From NCBI RefSeq assembly GCF_963860125.1, contig NZ_CAWLFA010000001.1:806001-870000 (forward strand): a stretch of DNA of 64,000 nt, written 5' to 3'. The notes under the pieces were generated by a model. It was not told the DNA's origin, searched no databases, and was given only the letters and a program-made list of their open reading frames with translations. A program made the translations under genes and the position numbers. Source of the stretch: Picosynechococcus sp. PCC 7002. GTDB lineage: Bacteria; Cyanobacteriota; Cyanobacteriia; Cyanobacteriales; MRBY01. Below, piece by piece: positions 35,173-44,462 of the stretch. Position 1 is the first letter of the stretch, and each line of letters opens with the position of its first letter.

Positions 35173-35745
35173 CTATTCCTCTTCATCCCAGAGCCGTTCT
35201 AATTGGTGCTGCCAAGCCAATAAAGCCCGCTGTTGTTCCCTGGGTTCTTGGTCGAGGCCCCCCATAATCCCTTCTTGGTAAAACCGGGTAATCGTTTGCA
35301 TCGTCTTTTCGATACTTTGCCCCTGGGACTTGGCGGCACGGATAATTTCTCGAACTTTATCTTCGGCCAGTTGATTAAAAAAGGGACTGAGATTTTGTTG
35401 GTGTAAAGCCACCATTTCCGTTAACACCTGTTGGAAAATAGCGGTGTCAAGTTGTTCTAAGGGATATTTAAATACGCCCCAAAGTAAACCCTGGTTGAGG
35501 GCGTAGCGGGCGAGTTTATTTTCATTAAAGTTACTTTCGAGCAACTGGCCATAATAGGGTTCCGCGTCGTCCTGGGACGCGACAGGTACAAAGATCCGCA
35601 GCATTTGACCATCACTAGACAGGCTCACCAGCAGGTGAAACCGGGCTTGGGATTTGTGTACTTTCCAAGTTTTGTTGTCTGTGTGGTTAATTTTGGCGTC
35701 GGGAAAAAATTCAGTGAGGGTAGCGGAGATGGCGTCTGGGGTCAT
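35173..35745 (-). CDS. YbjN-like / secretion-chaperone-fold protein
   Basis: This is a 190-residue soluble protein. Residues about 1-115 have the alternating strand-helix pattern of the YbjN/type III secretion chaperone fold (WKVHKSQARFHLLVSLSSDGQMLRIFVPV). The rest is helical and ends in an acidic DEEE. The function is unknown. ATG 35745 is used; a longer frame from TTG would overlap the upstream dacB stop. The very short distance to dacB suggests co-transcription. Confidence 0.6.
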   Translation of the reverse strand: MTPDAISATLTEFFPDAKINHTDNKTWKVHKSQARFHLLVSLSSDGQMLRIFVPVASQDDAEPYYGQLLESNFNENKLARYALNQGLLWGVFKYPLEQLDTAIFQQVLTEMVALHQQNLSPFFNQLAEDKVREIIRAAKSQGQSIEKTMQTITRFYQEGIMGGLDQEPREQQRALLAWQHQLERLWDEEE

Positions 35746-35804
35746 TGTTGCAACTTGAATCGGAAAAATTGAATATTCGCCTTGTATTCGATCAACAGCG
35801 GAGG

Positions 35805-37244
35805 TTATGGCTGGGTCGTGGAACAGGAGTGCCAATCATGGACAGCGACGACAACATCATCAATGGCTTGACGGGTAATTCGGGCCGATTGGCCGGTTTG
35901 GTTCGCCAAAATACTGACCAATAAGGTGCTGTCATCGGGTAGATCGAGGTAGCCAGAGAGGGCAGAAACGTGGGTCATGGTGCCTGTTTTCCCAAAGAAT
36001 TGGTTTTCGACTGGGGTATCTTGAAAGCGGTTTTGGAGAGTGCCTGTGCGACCGGCGATCGCCAAAGAATTGCGGTAAGTTTCCCCCTGGGGATGGGTCA
36101 GCATACCGTCTAGGGTTTGGATCAAGGCCATGGGGGTGACAAGGTTGTGGCGAGAAAGACCAGAGCCATCCCGGAGTCGGTAGGTGGCAGGATCGACCCC
36201 GATAGATTCTAGGATTGTTTCTGGGTCTCGGTCAGCGGCAGTAAGGGTTTTTAGGAGACTTTCGGCAAAAAGGTTATTGCTGTCTTGGTTAGTGGTTTTG
36301 AGGATTTCAGCTAAGGGATCAGAGGCGATCGCCCCCAAAGGTTGCGCTTGATCTAGGTTAGGGATCGGCGTTTGCGTCGTTAAACTTTTCCCGACGGTAA
36401 TACCCTGCTCTCCCAGAATTTGGGTGATTTTATCGAGGGCATAGCGGTCTGGATCGGGAATCGATAGTCCCCAAATGTCGGGCATGGCGTCGGCGGCCAA
36501 TTTCCCGGTGAGGGTTAACGTCGTCGTGCCATAGGTTTGGGTCAGGGAACCGCTGTAGGGAGTATCGTCAGGGGCCGTCACCATCTGATTTTCCAGTTGC
36601 CATTGTTGGGCCGCAATATCATCAGACCAGCCCACCGTTGTGGTTTGGCCGGACTCTGTGGGAAAAACCGTGAGAACAACGGCGTTTTCATTGAGCATCA
36701 AGCTGGTAACGGGGACACCATAATAAAAACTCAGATCAGACCATTCCCAGGTAGGATTAACCCCAGGTTCAGGAAAATGGCTGCTGTCCAGGATGACTTG
36801 ATCAATATGGTGGATTTGCTGTTGGGATAGCTGCGAGAGAGCTGTGGTTAATTTTTCGGTGGTCAAACTTGGATCACCCACACCTCGAATAATTAATTTC
36901 TCAAGATTGGGAGCTGTTCCAACGGTGTAGATTGGCGTTTGATATTGATAGTTTGGGCCAAAACTTACCAGGGCAGCGGCAGTGGTGAGGAGTTTTTGGT
37001 TAGAGGCTGGCACAAAAAAAGTGTCGGCTCGGTGCTCAAATAAGAGGCTATCGGTCTGGGGATCTTGGATCGCAATGCCCCACTGGGTTTGTTGCTGTTC
37101 TGGACGCTGGAGGATCTGAGAAATAGTGCCAGAGAGATCGCAGGTCTCTTGGGATTGGGCCAGACTTTGGGAGCTAAAAGCCAGGGTTGCTAAACTTGCC
37201 AGGGCGAGGATCTGGCTTACCGGTTGAAATTGTGTTTTCCCCAT
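35805..37244 (-). CDS. dacB: D-alanyl-D-alanine carboxypeptidase/endopeptidase (PBP4 type)
   Basis: This 479-residue class C penicillin-binding protein trims or cuts peptidoglycan cross-links in the periplasm. It has a signal peptide (about 1-29, ending LAQS). The three active-site motifs are intact: SNQK in PASNQKLLTTAAALV (about 83), SNN in NQDSNNLFAESLL (about 310), and KTG in FFGKTGTMTHVSALSGY (about 420). The start ATG has GAGGAG just upstream. Confidence 0.92.
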   Translation of the reverse strand: MGKTQFQPVSQILALASLATLAFSSQSLAQSQETCDLSGTISQILQRPEQQQTQWGIAIQDPQTDSLLFEHRADTFFVPASNQKLLTTAAALVSFGPNYQYQTPIYTVGTAPNLEKLIIRGVGDPSLTTEKLTTALSQLSQQQIHHIDQVILDSSHFPEPGVNPTWEWSDLSFYYGVPVTSLMLNENAVVLTVFPTESGQTTTVGWSDDIAAQQWQLENQMVTAPDDTPYSGSLTQTYGTTTLTLTGKLAADAMPDIWGLSIPDPDRYALDKITQILGEQGITVGKSLTTQTPIPNLDQAQPLGAIASDPLAEILKTTNQDSNNLFAESLLKTLTAADRDPETILESIGVDPATYRLRDGSGLSRHNLVTPMALIQTLDGMLTHPQGETYRNSLAIAGRTGTLQNRFQDTPVENQFFGKTGTMTHVSALSGYLDLPDDSTLLVSILANQTGQSARITRQAIDDVVVAVHDWHSCSTTQP

Positions 37245-37355
37245 TTTTTCTCCTCGTCAACGGTCAGGGCGCATTTGTCCTACTATACTGCCGTTTTTGG
37301 TGGGCTTCGGTACACTGCGAAAAGGATCTTTGTGGTTTTCTTGGGCTAAATCTCC

Positions 37356-37994
37356 ATGAGCGAACAATTTTTTCAACGGAAGCAGACTTTTTTTGACCGC
37401 TGGGCGAGAAATTACGACATTTTATTGACCACGCCCTTTTACCAGGCTGTCCATAAGCGGTTACTCACCTATGCTGATTTCCCCAGAGATGGCCATGTGC
37501 TTGACCTGGGTTGTGGGACGGGCAAATTATTTAAACGACTCGGTAAGCTTTATCCAGAATTAACGGGGGTGGGGTTGGATCTATCTCCAGAAATGTTAGC
37601 CCAGGCCCAACGGAAAAATATCCATGGCGATCGCCTTTCCTTTGTCCAAGGGAATGCTGAGGCGCAACCTTTTCCGGAAAATACCTTTGATGCGGCGTTT
37701 AATACGATTAGCTTTTTGCATTATCTCCACCCCGAGACGGTTTTAGAGGAAGTGCAGCGGGTGCTCAAGCCGGGTGGCCAATTTTATCTAGCGGATTATG
37801 GCAAAGGAGAATTGTGCCAAGGGGATGGTTTTCCCTTTTCGCCTGGAGGATTGCGTTTCTATTCCCGGACGGAACGAACCGCAATGGGGAAACGGGTTGG
37901 CCTAGAGACTGTAGCACACCATTATTTGATGTTCGGCGTTTTGCTCACGATTTTCCAGAAAAGCGAGGAAATCCCAAAGGCGATCGCCCCTTAA
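37356..37994 (+). CDS. class I SAM-dependent methyltransferase
   Basis: This 212-residue methyltransferase of the UbiE/Methyltransf_11 type has motif I VLDLGCGTGKLFKRL (about 49-63), LTGVGLDLSPEMLAQA, motif II AQPFPENTFDAAFNTISFLHYL and LKPGGQFYLADYGKGE. The substrate is unknown; a quinone, sterol-like or small-molecule target is possible. It precedes dxr by about 70 bp on the same strand, and a shared transcript is plausible. Confidence 0.85.
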   Translation: MSEQFFQRKQTFFDRWARNYDILLTTPFYQAVHKRLLTYADFPRDGHVLDLGCGTGKLFKRLGKLYPELTGVGLDLSPEMLAQAQRKNIHGDRLSFVQGNAEAQPFPENTFDAAFNTISFLHYLHPETVLEEVQRVLKPGGQFYLADYGKGELCQGDGFPFSPGGLRFYSRTERTAMGKRVGLETVAHHYLMFGVLLTIFQKSEEIPKAIAP

Positions 37995-38062
37995 GTCGTC
38001 CCCACGAAGCCCCGATTATGAGATGATTGTCTGCAACAAACGGGTTCACGCAAGCAAGTATC

Positions 38063-39241
38063 ATGACCAACGCTAAAGCCATCTCTATCCTTGGTTCCAC
38101 CGGATCAATCGGGACGCAAACCCTCGATATTGTGCGATCGCACCCCGATAAATTCCGCGTGGTGGGGATGGCCGCTGGGCGTAACATTCAACTGCTGGCC
38201 GAACAGGTGCGGGAGTTCCACCCAGAGATTGTTGCCACCAGCCAGGAAAGCCTTTTACCCGAACTAAAATCTCTCCTTCAAGATTTAGAACACCAACCCC
38301 AAATCATCGCTGGCAAAGCGGCGATCGCCGAAGTGGCCCGTTATGGTGATGCCGAAAGCGTGGTAACGGGGATTGTGGGCTGTGCTGGACTTTTACCGAC
38401 CATTGCGGCGATCGAAGCCGGCAAAGACATTGCTCTTGCTAACAAAGAAACCCTGATCGCTGGGGGGCCAGTGGTTTTACCCTTAATCGAAAAATATGGC
38501 GTGAAACTACTGCCCGCTGACTCCGAACATTCCGCGATCTTCCAATGTCTCCAGGGGGTGCCTGAAGGAGGTTTAAAGCGGATTATTCTCACGGCCTCCG
38601 GGGGCGCTTTCCGGGATCTGCCTGTGGAAAAATTGGCCACCGTCACTGTCAAAGATGCCCTGAAACATCCCAACTGGTCCATGGGGCAAAAAATTACCAT
38701 CGACTCCGCTACCCTGATGAACAAGGGTCTAGAGGTGATCGAAGCCCATTATCTCTTTGGTAAAGATTACGACGACATCGACATTGTGGTGCATCCCCAG
38801 AGCATCATCCACTCCCTAATCGAGCTGCAAGATACCTCGGTTTTAGCCCAGTTGGGTTGGCCTGATATGCGCTTGCCCCTGCTCTATGCCCTCTCCTACC
38901 CCGAACGCATTCACACCGATTGGGAGCAATTTGACCTCGTGAAGGCCGGCGATCTTACCTTCCGGGAACCGGATCACCATAAATATCCCTGCATGAATTT
39001 GGCCTATGCTGCGGGACGGGCCGGGGGATCGATGCCAGCAGTTTTAAATGCAGCGAATGAGCAAGCTGTGGCCCTTTTCCTCGAAGAAAAAATTGAATTC
39101 CTCGATATCCCTCGTCTCATCGAAAAGGTTTGCGATCGCCACCAAAACGACAACAAGACAAACCCGACCCTAGACGACATTTTGCAGGCAGATCAATGGG
39201 CCAGACAAGCTGTTCTTGAATTACAGCCACAATTAGCTTAA
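38063..39241 (+). CDS. dxr: 1-deoxy-D-xylulose 5-phosphate reductoisomerase
   Basis: Dxr converts DXP to MEP with NADPH, the committed step of the plastid-type isoprenoid pathway that feeds carotenoids, phytol and quinones. The 392 residues have the NADPH motif ILGSTGSIGTQTLDIV (about 8-23), the metal and substrate site LLPADSEHSAIFQCLQG, TIDSATLMNKGLEVIEAHYLF, and the tail NAANEQAVALFL. ATG 38063 is used rather than a TTG 36 bp upstream because it gives the family's normal N-terminus. Confidence 0.97.
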   Translation: MTNAKAISILGSTGSIGTQTLDIVRSHPDKFRVVGMAAGRNIQLLAEQVREFHPEIVATSQESLLPELKSLLQDLEHQPQIIAGKAAIAEVARYGDAESVVTGIVGCAGLLPTIAAIEAGKDIALANKETLIAGGPVVLPLIEKYGVKLLPADSEHSAIFQCLQGVPEGGLKRIILTASGGAFRDLPVEKLATVTVKDALKHPNWSMGQKITIDSATLMNKGLEVIEAHYLFGKDYDDIDIVVHPQSIIHSLIELQDTSVLAQLGWPDMRLPLLYALSYPERIHTDWEQFDLVKAGDLTFREPDHHKYPCMNLAYAAGRAGGSMPAVLNAANEQAVALFLEEKIEFLDIPRLIEKVCDRHQNDNKTNPTLDDILQADQWARQAVLELQPQLA

Positions 39242-39257
39242 GGCCAAATCAAATTCC

Positions 39258-39671
39258 TTAGTTAACAGCTTGCAGGAAGTCTTGGACGGTAAGAATGGAA
39301 GCGTCTCGAAAGGGATGGAGAGCGAGTAAATCTTGATCGCCTGTGATGAGAAAATCAGCCTTGCCATTGACAATGAGTTCAAGGAATTTGTCATCTTTGG
39401 GGTCGCGGCAGACCGAAACTTTTTCGATGATGGGAACAATTTCAGAGGCTAGTGCCAAGCTTGTTAAAAAATCGTCTCTGATTTCTCTGGTCAGATAACG
39501 GTCAAATTTTTGTCGATTGAGAACCTCACTTAATTCTGACAAAACATCTAAAGACGTCAGGATAATGCCCTGTTTTTGAGCGAAAGTTACAACTGTATGG
39601 AAGTTGTAACTTGAGAAAACCAAAGCACTGACAAGTACGTTGGTATCAATAATGATGCGGCATTTATTCAT
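39258..39671 (-). CDS. PIN-domain toxin-like protein (COG1569 type)
   Basis: This 137-residue PIN-fold ribonuclease-like protein has acidic residues at the expected places: Asp in IIIDTNVLVSAL (about 9), Glu in LSELSEVL, and the C-terminal DPKDDKFLEL followed by ADFLITGDQDLL. It overlaps the preceding small gene by 8 bp, the usual antitoxin-toxin coupling. Family toxins cut RNA; the target is unknown. It lies just past the convergent dxr stop. Confidence 0.85.
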   Translation of the reverse strand: MNKCRIIIDTNVLVSALVFSSYNFHTVVTFAQKQGIILTSLDVLSELSEVLNRQKFDRYLTREIRDDFLTSLALASEIVPIIEKVSVCRDPKDDKFLELIVNGKADFLITGDQDLLALHPFRDASILTVQDFLQAVN

Positions 39672-39882
39672 CCGCCAAAATTGTTTCTAAAATCTCCGGT
39701 GTCATGCCTTGGGCAATAGCTTGCTGACTCGCCGTTTCCATGACTTCTAGGAGTGGTTTGGGGTTAATTGCTTTGGCAAGAAAAATATTCAGCAATGCTT
39801 GGATTTGCCGTTGTTTTTGAGGATCAATCTGTTGATAGGCCTCGGCGAGATGAGACTCGACTTGAATGGTGATGGTTTCCAT
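39664..39882 (-). CDS. probable antitoxin partner of the PIN protein
   Basis: This 72-residue protein is mostly helical: METITIQVESHLAEAYQQID, then KQRQIQALLNIFLAKAIN, then TPEILETILADE. This is the layout of cyanobacterial antitoxin-like partners of COG1569 PIN proteins. The start ATG 39882 is preferred to a longer frame running into the ABC transporter gene. It overlaps the PIN gene by 8 bp. DNA binding is not evident from motifs. Confidence 0.7.
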   Translation of the reverse strand: METITIQVESHLAEAYQQIDPQKQRQIQALLNIFLAKAINPKPLLEVMETASQQAIAQGMTPEILETILADE

Positions 39883-39943
39883 TGAATATGACCTGACGTA
39901 ACGAATTTTTGGCGAGGCAATGACCAAGCTCACAGGATTGTAC

Positions 39944-41716
39944 CTAGAATGCAGGTAATTTTGCACCAGTTTGAACCTGCCAGAGGCTGTAGTATAAACC
40001 CTGCTGATCGAGGAGTTGCTCATGGGTGCCTTGTTCAACAATTTTGCCTTGATCCATCACATAGATGCAGTCGGAATGGCGGATCGTGGAAAGGCGGTGG
40101 GCGATCGCAATGGTGGTGCGATGCTGGGTGATTTTTTCGAGGGATTTGGCGATCGCCGCTTCGGTTTCATTGTCCACAGCAGAAGTAGCCTCGTCCAAAA
40201 TCAGAATGGGCGGATCTTTCAAAATGGCGCGGGCGATCGCCAAGCGTTGCCGCTGGCCACCGGATAATTTTTGCCCCCGTTCCCCGACGATGGTGTCGTA
40301 CTGTTGGGGCAGGGTTTCGATAAAATCGTGGGCTTCCGCAAGTTTTGCGGCCTGGATAATTTCTGGGAGAGTTGCATCGGGGTTCCCGTAGGCAATGTTT
40401 TCGGCCACGGTGCCATGGAACAGAAACACATCCTGACTCACTAGACCAATGGCGCGCCGTAGATCCTTGAGATAGATATCGCGAATATCCAGGCCATCGA
40501 CAGTAATTTGTCCCTGGTTAATTTCGTAGAAACGCAGGAGCAATTTCACAATCGTACTTTTCCCAGAACCTGTCGCCCCCACGATGGCAATGGTTTGACC
40601 CGCAGGAATATGGAGGGAAAAATCTTGCAAAACCGGCGCTCGCTCAAAGTAGGCAAAGGAAATATTGTCGAGTTTGATTTCTCCTTTGACGGTATGGGTG
40701 GGCAGGGCTACTTCTCCAGAACGAATTTGCACTTCGGTATCGAGGAGATTAAAGACCCGGTTACTCGAAGCCATCGCCCGTTGATAAAGATCCATCGTTT
40801 GCCCCAGGCGGGTCAGGGGCCACAGCAACCGCTGGGTCATAAACACCAACACACTGTAGGTACCCACAGCCAAAGCTCCTTGTTCCACCTGCAATCCACC
40901 GAAAAAGAGAATCGCCGTAAACCCAGCCAAAATCGCAATCCGGATCAAGGGGATAAAGGCGGCACTTAAGGCGATCGCCCGCTCATTACTTTGAAGATAA
41001 GCATCACTGTCAAAGCGGAGCCGTTCTAGCTCGTAATGCTCCGTCGTAAAGCTTTTAATGGTCGTGATGCCGCTGAGGTTATTGGATAGGCGCGAGCTGA
41101 GTACCCCTACCTTTTCGCGCACATCGGCATAGCGGGGAGCCAACTTTTTCTGGAACGCCACAGAACCCCAAATGATGATCGGAATCGGCGCCATCGCCAT
41201 CCAAGCCGCCGAGGGGGTCGCGTAGAAAAATAAACCCCCAATCAAAATCACCGTCGTGATCACCTGCAAGATTTCGTTGGCGCCCACATCGAGAAAGCGT
41301 TCCAACTGGTTCACATCGTCATTGAGCAGGGCCAATAGCTCCCCGGTGCTGCGTTCTTCAAAGTAGCCCAACTCCAGTTCCTGCAAATGGCCGTAACCAT
41401 CGAGACGGAGATTGTGTTGCATTTTTTGGGCTAAATTGCGCCACAGACGTTGGTAGAAATATTCAAAAATGGACTCGGCACTCCAGATTAGGAAAGACAA
41501 AATGCCGATGACGACCAATTGACCGATGATGCTGGTGACACCAAACTGGGCCACAAAGGAGTTGTCCCGCTGTACCACGGTATCCACTGCCACCCCGATC
41601 AGCACCGGAGGCGCCAGATCAAAGAGTTTATTCAGAACGGAACAGGCGATCGCCAAATTGATCTGTTTGCGGTAGCGACTACCATAGCGGAATAAACGGG
41701 TTAGCGGATGGGACAT
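39944..41716 (-). CDS. ABC exporter, fused permease-ATPase (MsbA/MdlB type)
   Basis: This 590-residue half-transporter works as a dimer. Six membrane segments lie in the first 320 residues. The nucleotide-binding domain has Walker A VGATGSGKSTIVKLLLRFYE, signature KLSGGQRQRLAIARAIL, Walker B PILILDEATSAVD and the switch IAIAHRLSTIRHSD. Likely substrates are lipids or hydrophobic drugs; nothing in the neighbourhood identifies one. The ATG (MSHPLTR) is used; an in-frame TTG lies two codons upstream. Confidence 0.9.
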   Translation of the reverse strand: MSHPLTRLFRYGSRYRKQINLAIACSVLNKLFDLAPPVLIGVAVDTVVQRDNSFVAQFGVTSIIGQLVVIGILSFLIWSAESIFEYFYQRLWRNLAQKMQHNLRLDGYGHLQELELGYFEERSTGELLALLNDDVNQLERFLDVGANEILQVITTVILIGGLFFYATPSAAWMAMAPIPIIIWGSVAFQKKLAPRYADVREKVGVLSSRLSNNLSGITTIKSFTTEHYELERLRFDSDAYLQSNERAIALSAAFIPLIRIAILAGFTAILFFGGLQVEQGALAVGTYSVLVFMTQRLLWPLTRLGQTMDLYQRAMASSNRVFNLLDTEVQIRSGEVALPTHTVKGEIKLDNISFAYFERAPVLQDFSLHIPAGQTIAIVGATGSGKSTIVKLLLRFYEINQGQITVDGLDIRDIYLKDLRRAIGLVSQDVFLFHGTVAENIAYGNPDATLPEIIQAAKLAEAHDFIETLPQQYDTIVGERGQKLSGGQRQRLAIARAILKDPPILILDEATSAVDNETEAAIAKSLEKITQHRTTIAIAHRLSTIRHSDCIYVMDQGKIVEQGTHEQLLDQQGLYYSLWQVQTGAKLPAF

Positions 41717-41764
41717 ACTCAAAGAAAATCAAGCCAATACCCAAGAGATCATAACCTGTTCTGT

Positions 41765-42196
41765 TTAATCTTCGCCCGGCTCTAGCACCTGCACATCTAC
41801 CGTTTTAGCGTCGGCGTTATCCGTCCCTTGCGACCCATCCACTTCCACGGCGGCCACCTCCACCGTCCCCTCAGGGGTCTGGCGCTGGAATTTCTTTTCT
41901 GTAATTTGCACCACTTCACCGCAACTAGGACAGCGGGCCATGGAATTGTTTAAACCCGTAAATTCATAGCCACAGACCGGACAATCTGCCTCTACCAAAT
42001 TGCGCTTGAGCCACCACTGGAAGCCCACAACCCCCAAGGCGATCGCCACGGGAATGAGCAGAATGAGAATAATAAACCCGTTGACAACCCAGCCGAGGCC
42101 CACCGAAGTCAGTAACGCCGCGATCAGAATAAAGGTCAAAAAACAGCCGAGGCCCGAAGAAGAGAATTGAATATTACGAGAGAAAGGATCGTTCAC
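41765..42196 (-). CDS. two-TM protein with a cytosolic zinc ribbon
   Basis: This 143-residue protein has two membrane segments (about 14-40 and 42-62). A zinc ribbon CPVCGYEFTGLNNSMARCPSC follows (two CxxC pairs, residues about 72-92), then an acidic tail. The start is GTG. I do not recognise a family. It may be co-transcribed with the ABC exporter, whose start is 48 bp after this stop. Function unknown. Confidence 0.7.
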   Translation of the reverse strand: MNDPFSRNIQFSSSGLGCFLTFILIAALLTSVGLGWVVNGFIILILLIPVAIALGVVGFQWWLKRNLVEADCPVCGYEFTGLNNSMARCPSCGEVVQITEKKFQRQTPEGTVEVAAVEVDGSQGTDNADAKTVDVQVLEPGED

Positions 42197-42299
42197 AATG
42201 TTTCTTAATAATTGTTAACTGCTTACGATAGTGCCTCAAGTTTATTTCACAAACCGAGATGATAAGCTTACAAATGCACAAAAATTATTTTAATAAATC

Positions 42300-43352
42300 A
42301 TGTCGGAAAGCAATAATACACCTCTTTTATTGAGGGCTGCACGGGGGGAAAAAGTTGAGCGGACACCGGTTTGGATGATGCGTCAAGCCGGACGTTACAT
42401 GAAAATTTATCGCGACCTGCGGGAGAAGTACCCGAGCTTCCGGGAACGTTCTGAAAATCCTGATCTCGCTATCGAAATTTCGCTCCAACCTTGGCATGCA
42501 TTCCAGCCTGACGGTGTAATTATGTTTTCGGATATTCTCACTCCCCTACCAGGGATGGGGATTCCCTTCGACATCATCGAAAGCAAAGGGCCAATCATTG
42601 AAAACCCGATCCGCACCCAGGCCCAGGTCGATGCTATGACCCCCTTTGATCCGGCAGAATCCTTGCCTTTTATCAAAACAATCCTTGGCACCCTCCGCCA
42701 GGAAGTGGGCAATGCCTCAACGGTACTGGGATTTGTCGGTGCCCCCTGGACGCTAGCGGCCTATGCCATTGAAGGTAAGAGTTCAAAGAACTACGCCATC
42801 ATCAAAAATATGGCCTTTTCTGAGCCTGCTGTGTTGCACAGTTTCCTTGGAAAAATTGCCGATGCGATCGCCGATTATGTTTGCTACCAGATCGAATGTG
42901 GGGCCCAGGTGATCCAAATGTTCGACTCTTGGGCGGGCCAACTCAGTCCCCAAGACTACGATATGTTTGCCTTGCCATATCAAAAACGGGTCGTGGACAA
43001 AGTCAAAGCAAAATACCCAGACTTCCCGCTGATTCTGTACATCAGTGGCAGTGCCGGTGTTCTAGAGCGCATGGGTAAATCTGGTGTCGATATCGTCAGC
43101 GTCGATTGGACGGTGGATATGGCCGATGCCCGCCAGCGCCTTGGTAAAGACATGAAAGTCCAAGGCAATATTGATCCTGGTGTGCTGTTTGGTTCCCAGG
43201 ACTTCATCAAAGCGCGGATCATTGACACCGTGCGTAAAGCGGGCAATTGGGGACATATTCTCAATCTCGGCCACGGTGTTCTCGTCGGTACCCCCGAAGA
43301 TAATGTCCGCTTCTTCTTTGAAACCTGTAAGAACGTCCAGAGTTTCCTCTAG
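42300..43352 (+). CDS. hemE: uroporphyrinogen decarboxylase
   Basis: HemE removes four acetate carboxyls from uroporphyrinogen III to give coproporphyrinogen III, on the way to haem and chlorophyll. The 350 residues include the signature TPVWMMRQAGRYMKIYRDLREKYP near 22, the catalytic Asp region VIMFSDILTPLPGMG, GAQVIQMFDSWAGQLSPQDY and NLGHGVLVGTPEDNV near the C-terminus. No obvious Shine-Dalgarno precedes it. A terminator follows closely. Confidence 0.97.
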   Translation: MSESNNTPLLLRAARGEKVERTPVWMMRQAGRYMKIYRDLREKYPSFRERSENPDLAIEISLQPWHAFQPDGVIMFSDILTPLPGMGIPFDIIESKGPIIENPIRTQAQVDAMTPFDPAESLPFIKTILGTLRQEVGNASTVLGFVGAPWTLAAYAIEGKSSKNYAIIKNMAFSEPAVLHSFLGKIADAIADYVCYQIECGAQVIQMFDSWAGQLSPQDYDMFALPYQKRVVDKVKAKYPDFPLILYISGSAGVLERMGKSGVDIVSVDWTVDMADARQRLGKDMKVQGNIDPGVLFGSQDFIKARIIDTVRKAGNWGHILNLGHGVLVGTPEDNVRFFFETCKNVQSFL

Positions 43353-43377
43353 GTTTTAAAGCCATTCCTTCATTCAG

Positions 43378-43419
43378 AAAAAGCGTTTTAGGAGAGTCAA
43401 ATCCTAGGGCGCTTTTTTT
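43378..43419 (+). terminator. Rho-independent terminator of hemE
   Basis: AAAGCGTTTTAGGA and TCCTAGGGCGCTTT pair across GAGTCAAA, with G-T pairs in the middle, and a seven-T run follows. It lies 26 bp past the hemE stop. Confidence 0.85.
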
Positions 43420-43513
43420 GGGGAATTGGGCTGATACCGTAGGCAGGGCCGACATTTCTCGATAGAATTTCCTAGCGTTTGCTTTTAGTTAAAAATTCTG
43501 GGGAATCAGTGGG

Positions 43514-44446
43514 ATGACAGTGCAACCAAAACTCATTATTCACGGTGGGGCCGGCAGTTCCCTCAAGGGCAAAGGGGGCTTAATCGCCGTACGGGAGTCG
43601 CTCCACAGGATTGTTCAAGAGGTTTATGACTTCCTAGAACAGGGCGGCAGTGCTGTGGAAGCCGTTATCCTAGGGGCAAAATTATTGGAAAATGAGCCGC
43701 GTTTCAATGCAGGTACAGGGTCAGTGCTCCAGTCCGATGGTCAAATTCGCATGAGCGCTTCCCTGATGGATGGTACGGCCCAAAAGTTTAGCGGCGTGAT
43801 TAATGTGGGCCGCATTAAAAATCCCATCGAAGTGGCCCAGGCGTTGCAAACAGAAGATGATCGGGTACTGTCCGATGTCGGTGCGGCAGAGATGGTGCGG
43901 GTAATGCAGCTCCCCATTCATGATCCTCTGACCGATTTACGCCTCGAAGAATGGCTGGAAGAACGTAAGGGAAATTTTCGCAGTAGTATGGCCGGGGTTG
44001 TCGCGGAGGATGAAATGGCCCGGCGCGGCACCATTGGGGTGGTGGCTTTGGACCAAAATGGTCGGGTTGCAGCGGCCACATCTACGGGCGGAAAAGGTTT
44101 AGAGCGGATTGGTCGGGTGAGTGATTCGGCGATGCCTGCGGGAAATTACGCGACTCAGGTGGCTGGGGTTAGTTGCACGGGCATTGGGGAAGACATTATT
44201 GACGAATGCCTTGCGGCGAAGGTGGTTATTCGGGTCACGGATGGTTTAAGTTTGCCAACCGCCATGGAAAAATCAATCCAGGAAGCAACGGCAAATAAAC
44301 GGGATCTGGGGGCGATCGCCTTGGATGCCGAGGGCAATATTGTCTGGGGAAAAACCAGCGAAGTGCTTTTGGCGGCCTACCACGACGGCACCGCTGTGGG
44401 GGATACCCTGGAATGGCAACTGGAACCGGGGGTCGGTTGTCTCTAG
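43514..44446 (+). CDS. isoaspartyl peptidase / plant-type L-asparaginase
   Basis: This 310-residue N-terminal-nucleophile hydrolase is made as a precursor that cleaves itself before the threonine in RRGTIGVVALDQNG (about 174). Other marks are LIIHGGAGSS at the start, FNAGTGSVLQSDG and TSTGGKGLERIGRVSDSA. Family members release aspartate from beta-aspartyl dipeptides and also hydrolyse asparagine. In cyanobacteria this includes beta-Asp-Arg from cyanophycin. The peptide-permease gene starts 16 bp later, which suggests a role in using dipeptides. Confidence 0.92.
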   Translation: MTVQPKLIIHGGAGSSLKGKGGLIAVRESLHRIVQEVYDFLEQGGSAVEAVILGAKLLENEPRFNAGTGSVLQSDGQIRMSASLMDGTAQKFSGVINVGRIKNPIEVAQALQTEDDRVLSDVGAAEMVRVMQLPIHDPLTDLRLEEWLEERKGNFRSSMAGVVAEDEMARRGTIGVVALDQNGRVAAATSTGGKGLERIGRVSDSAMPAGNYATQVAGVSCTGIGEDIIDECLAAKVVIRVTDGLSLPTAMEKSIQEATANKRDLGAIALDAEGNIVWGKTSEVLLAAYHDGTAVGDTLEWQLEPGVGCL

Positions 44447-44462
44447 GGAAGAGGGGAGGCCG

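Noticed and set aside
35745..35835. Longer TTG start for the YbjN-like gene, giving 30 extra residues.
   Set aside because: It would overlap the dacB stop, adds residues with no resemblance to the fold, and has no ribosome site.
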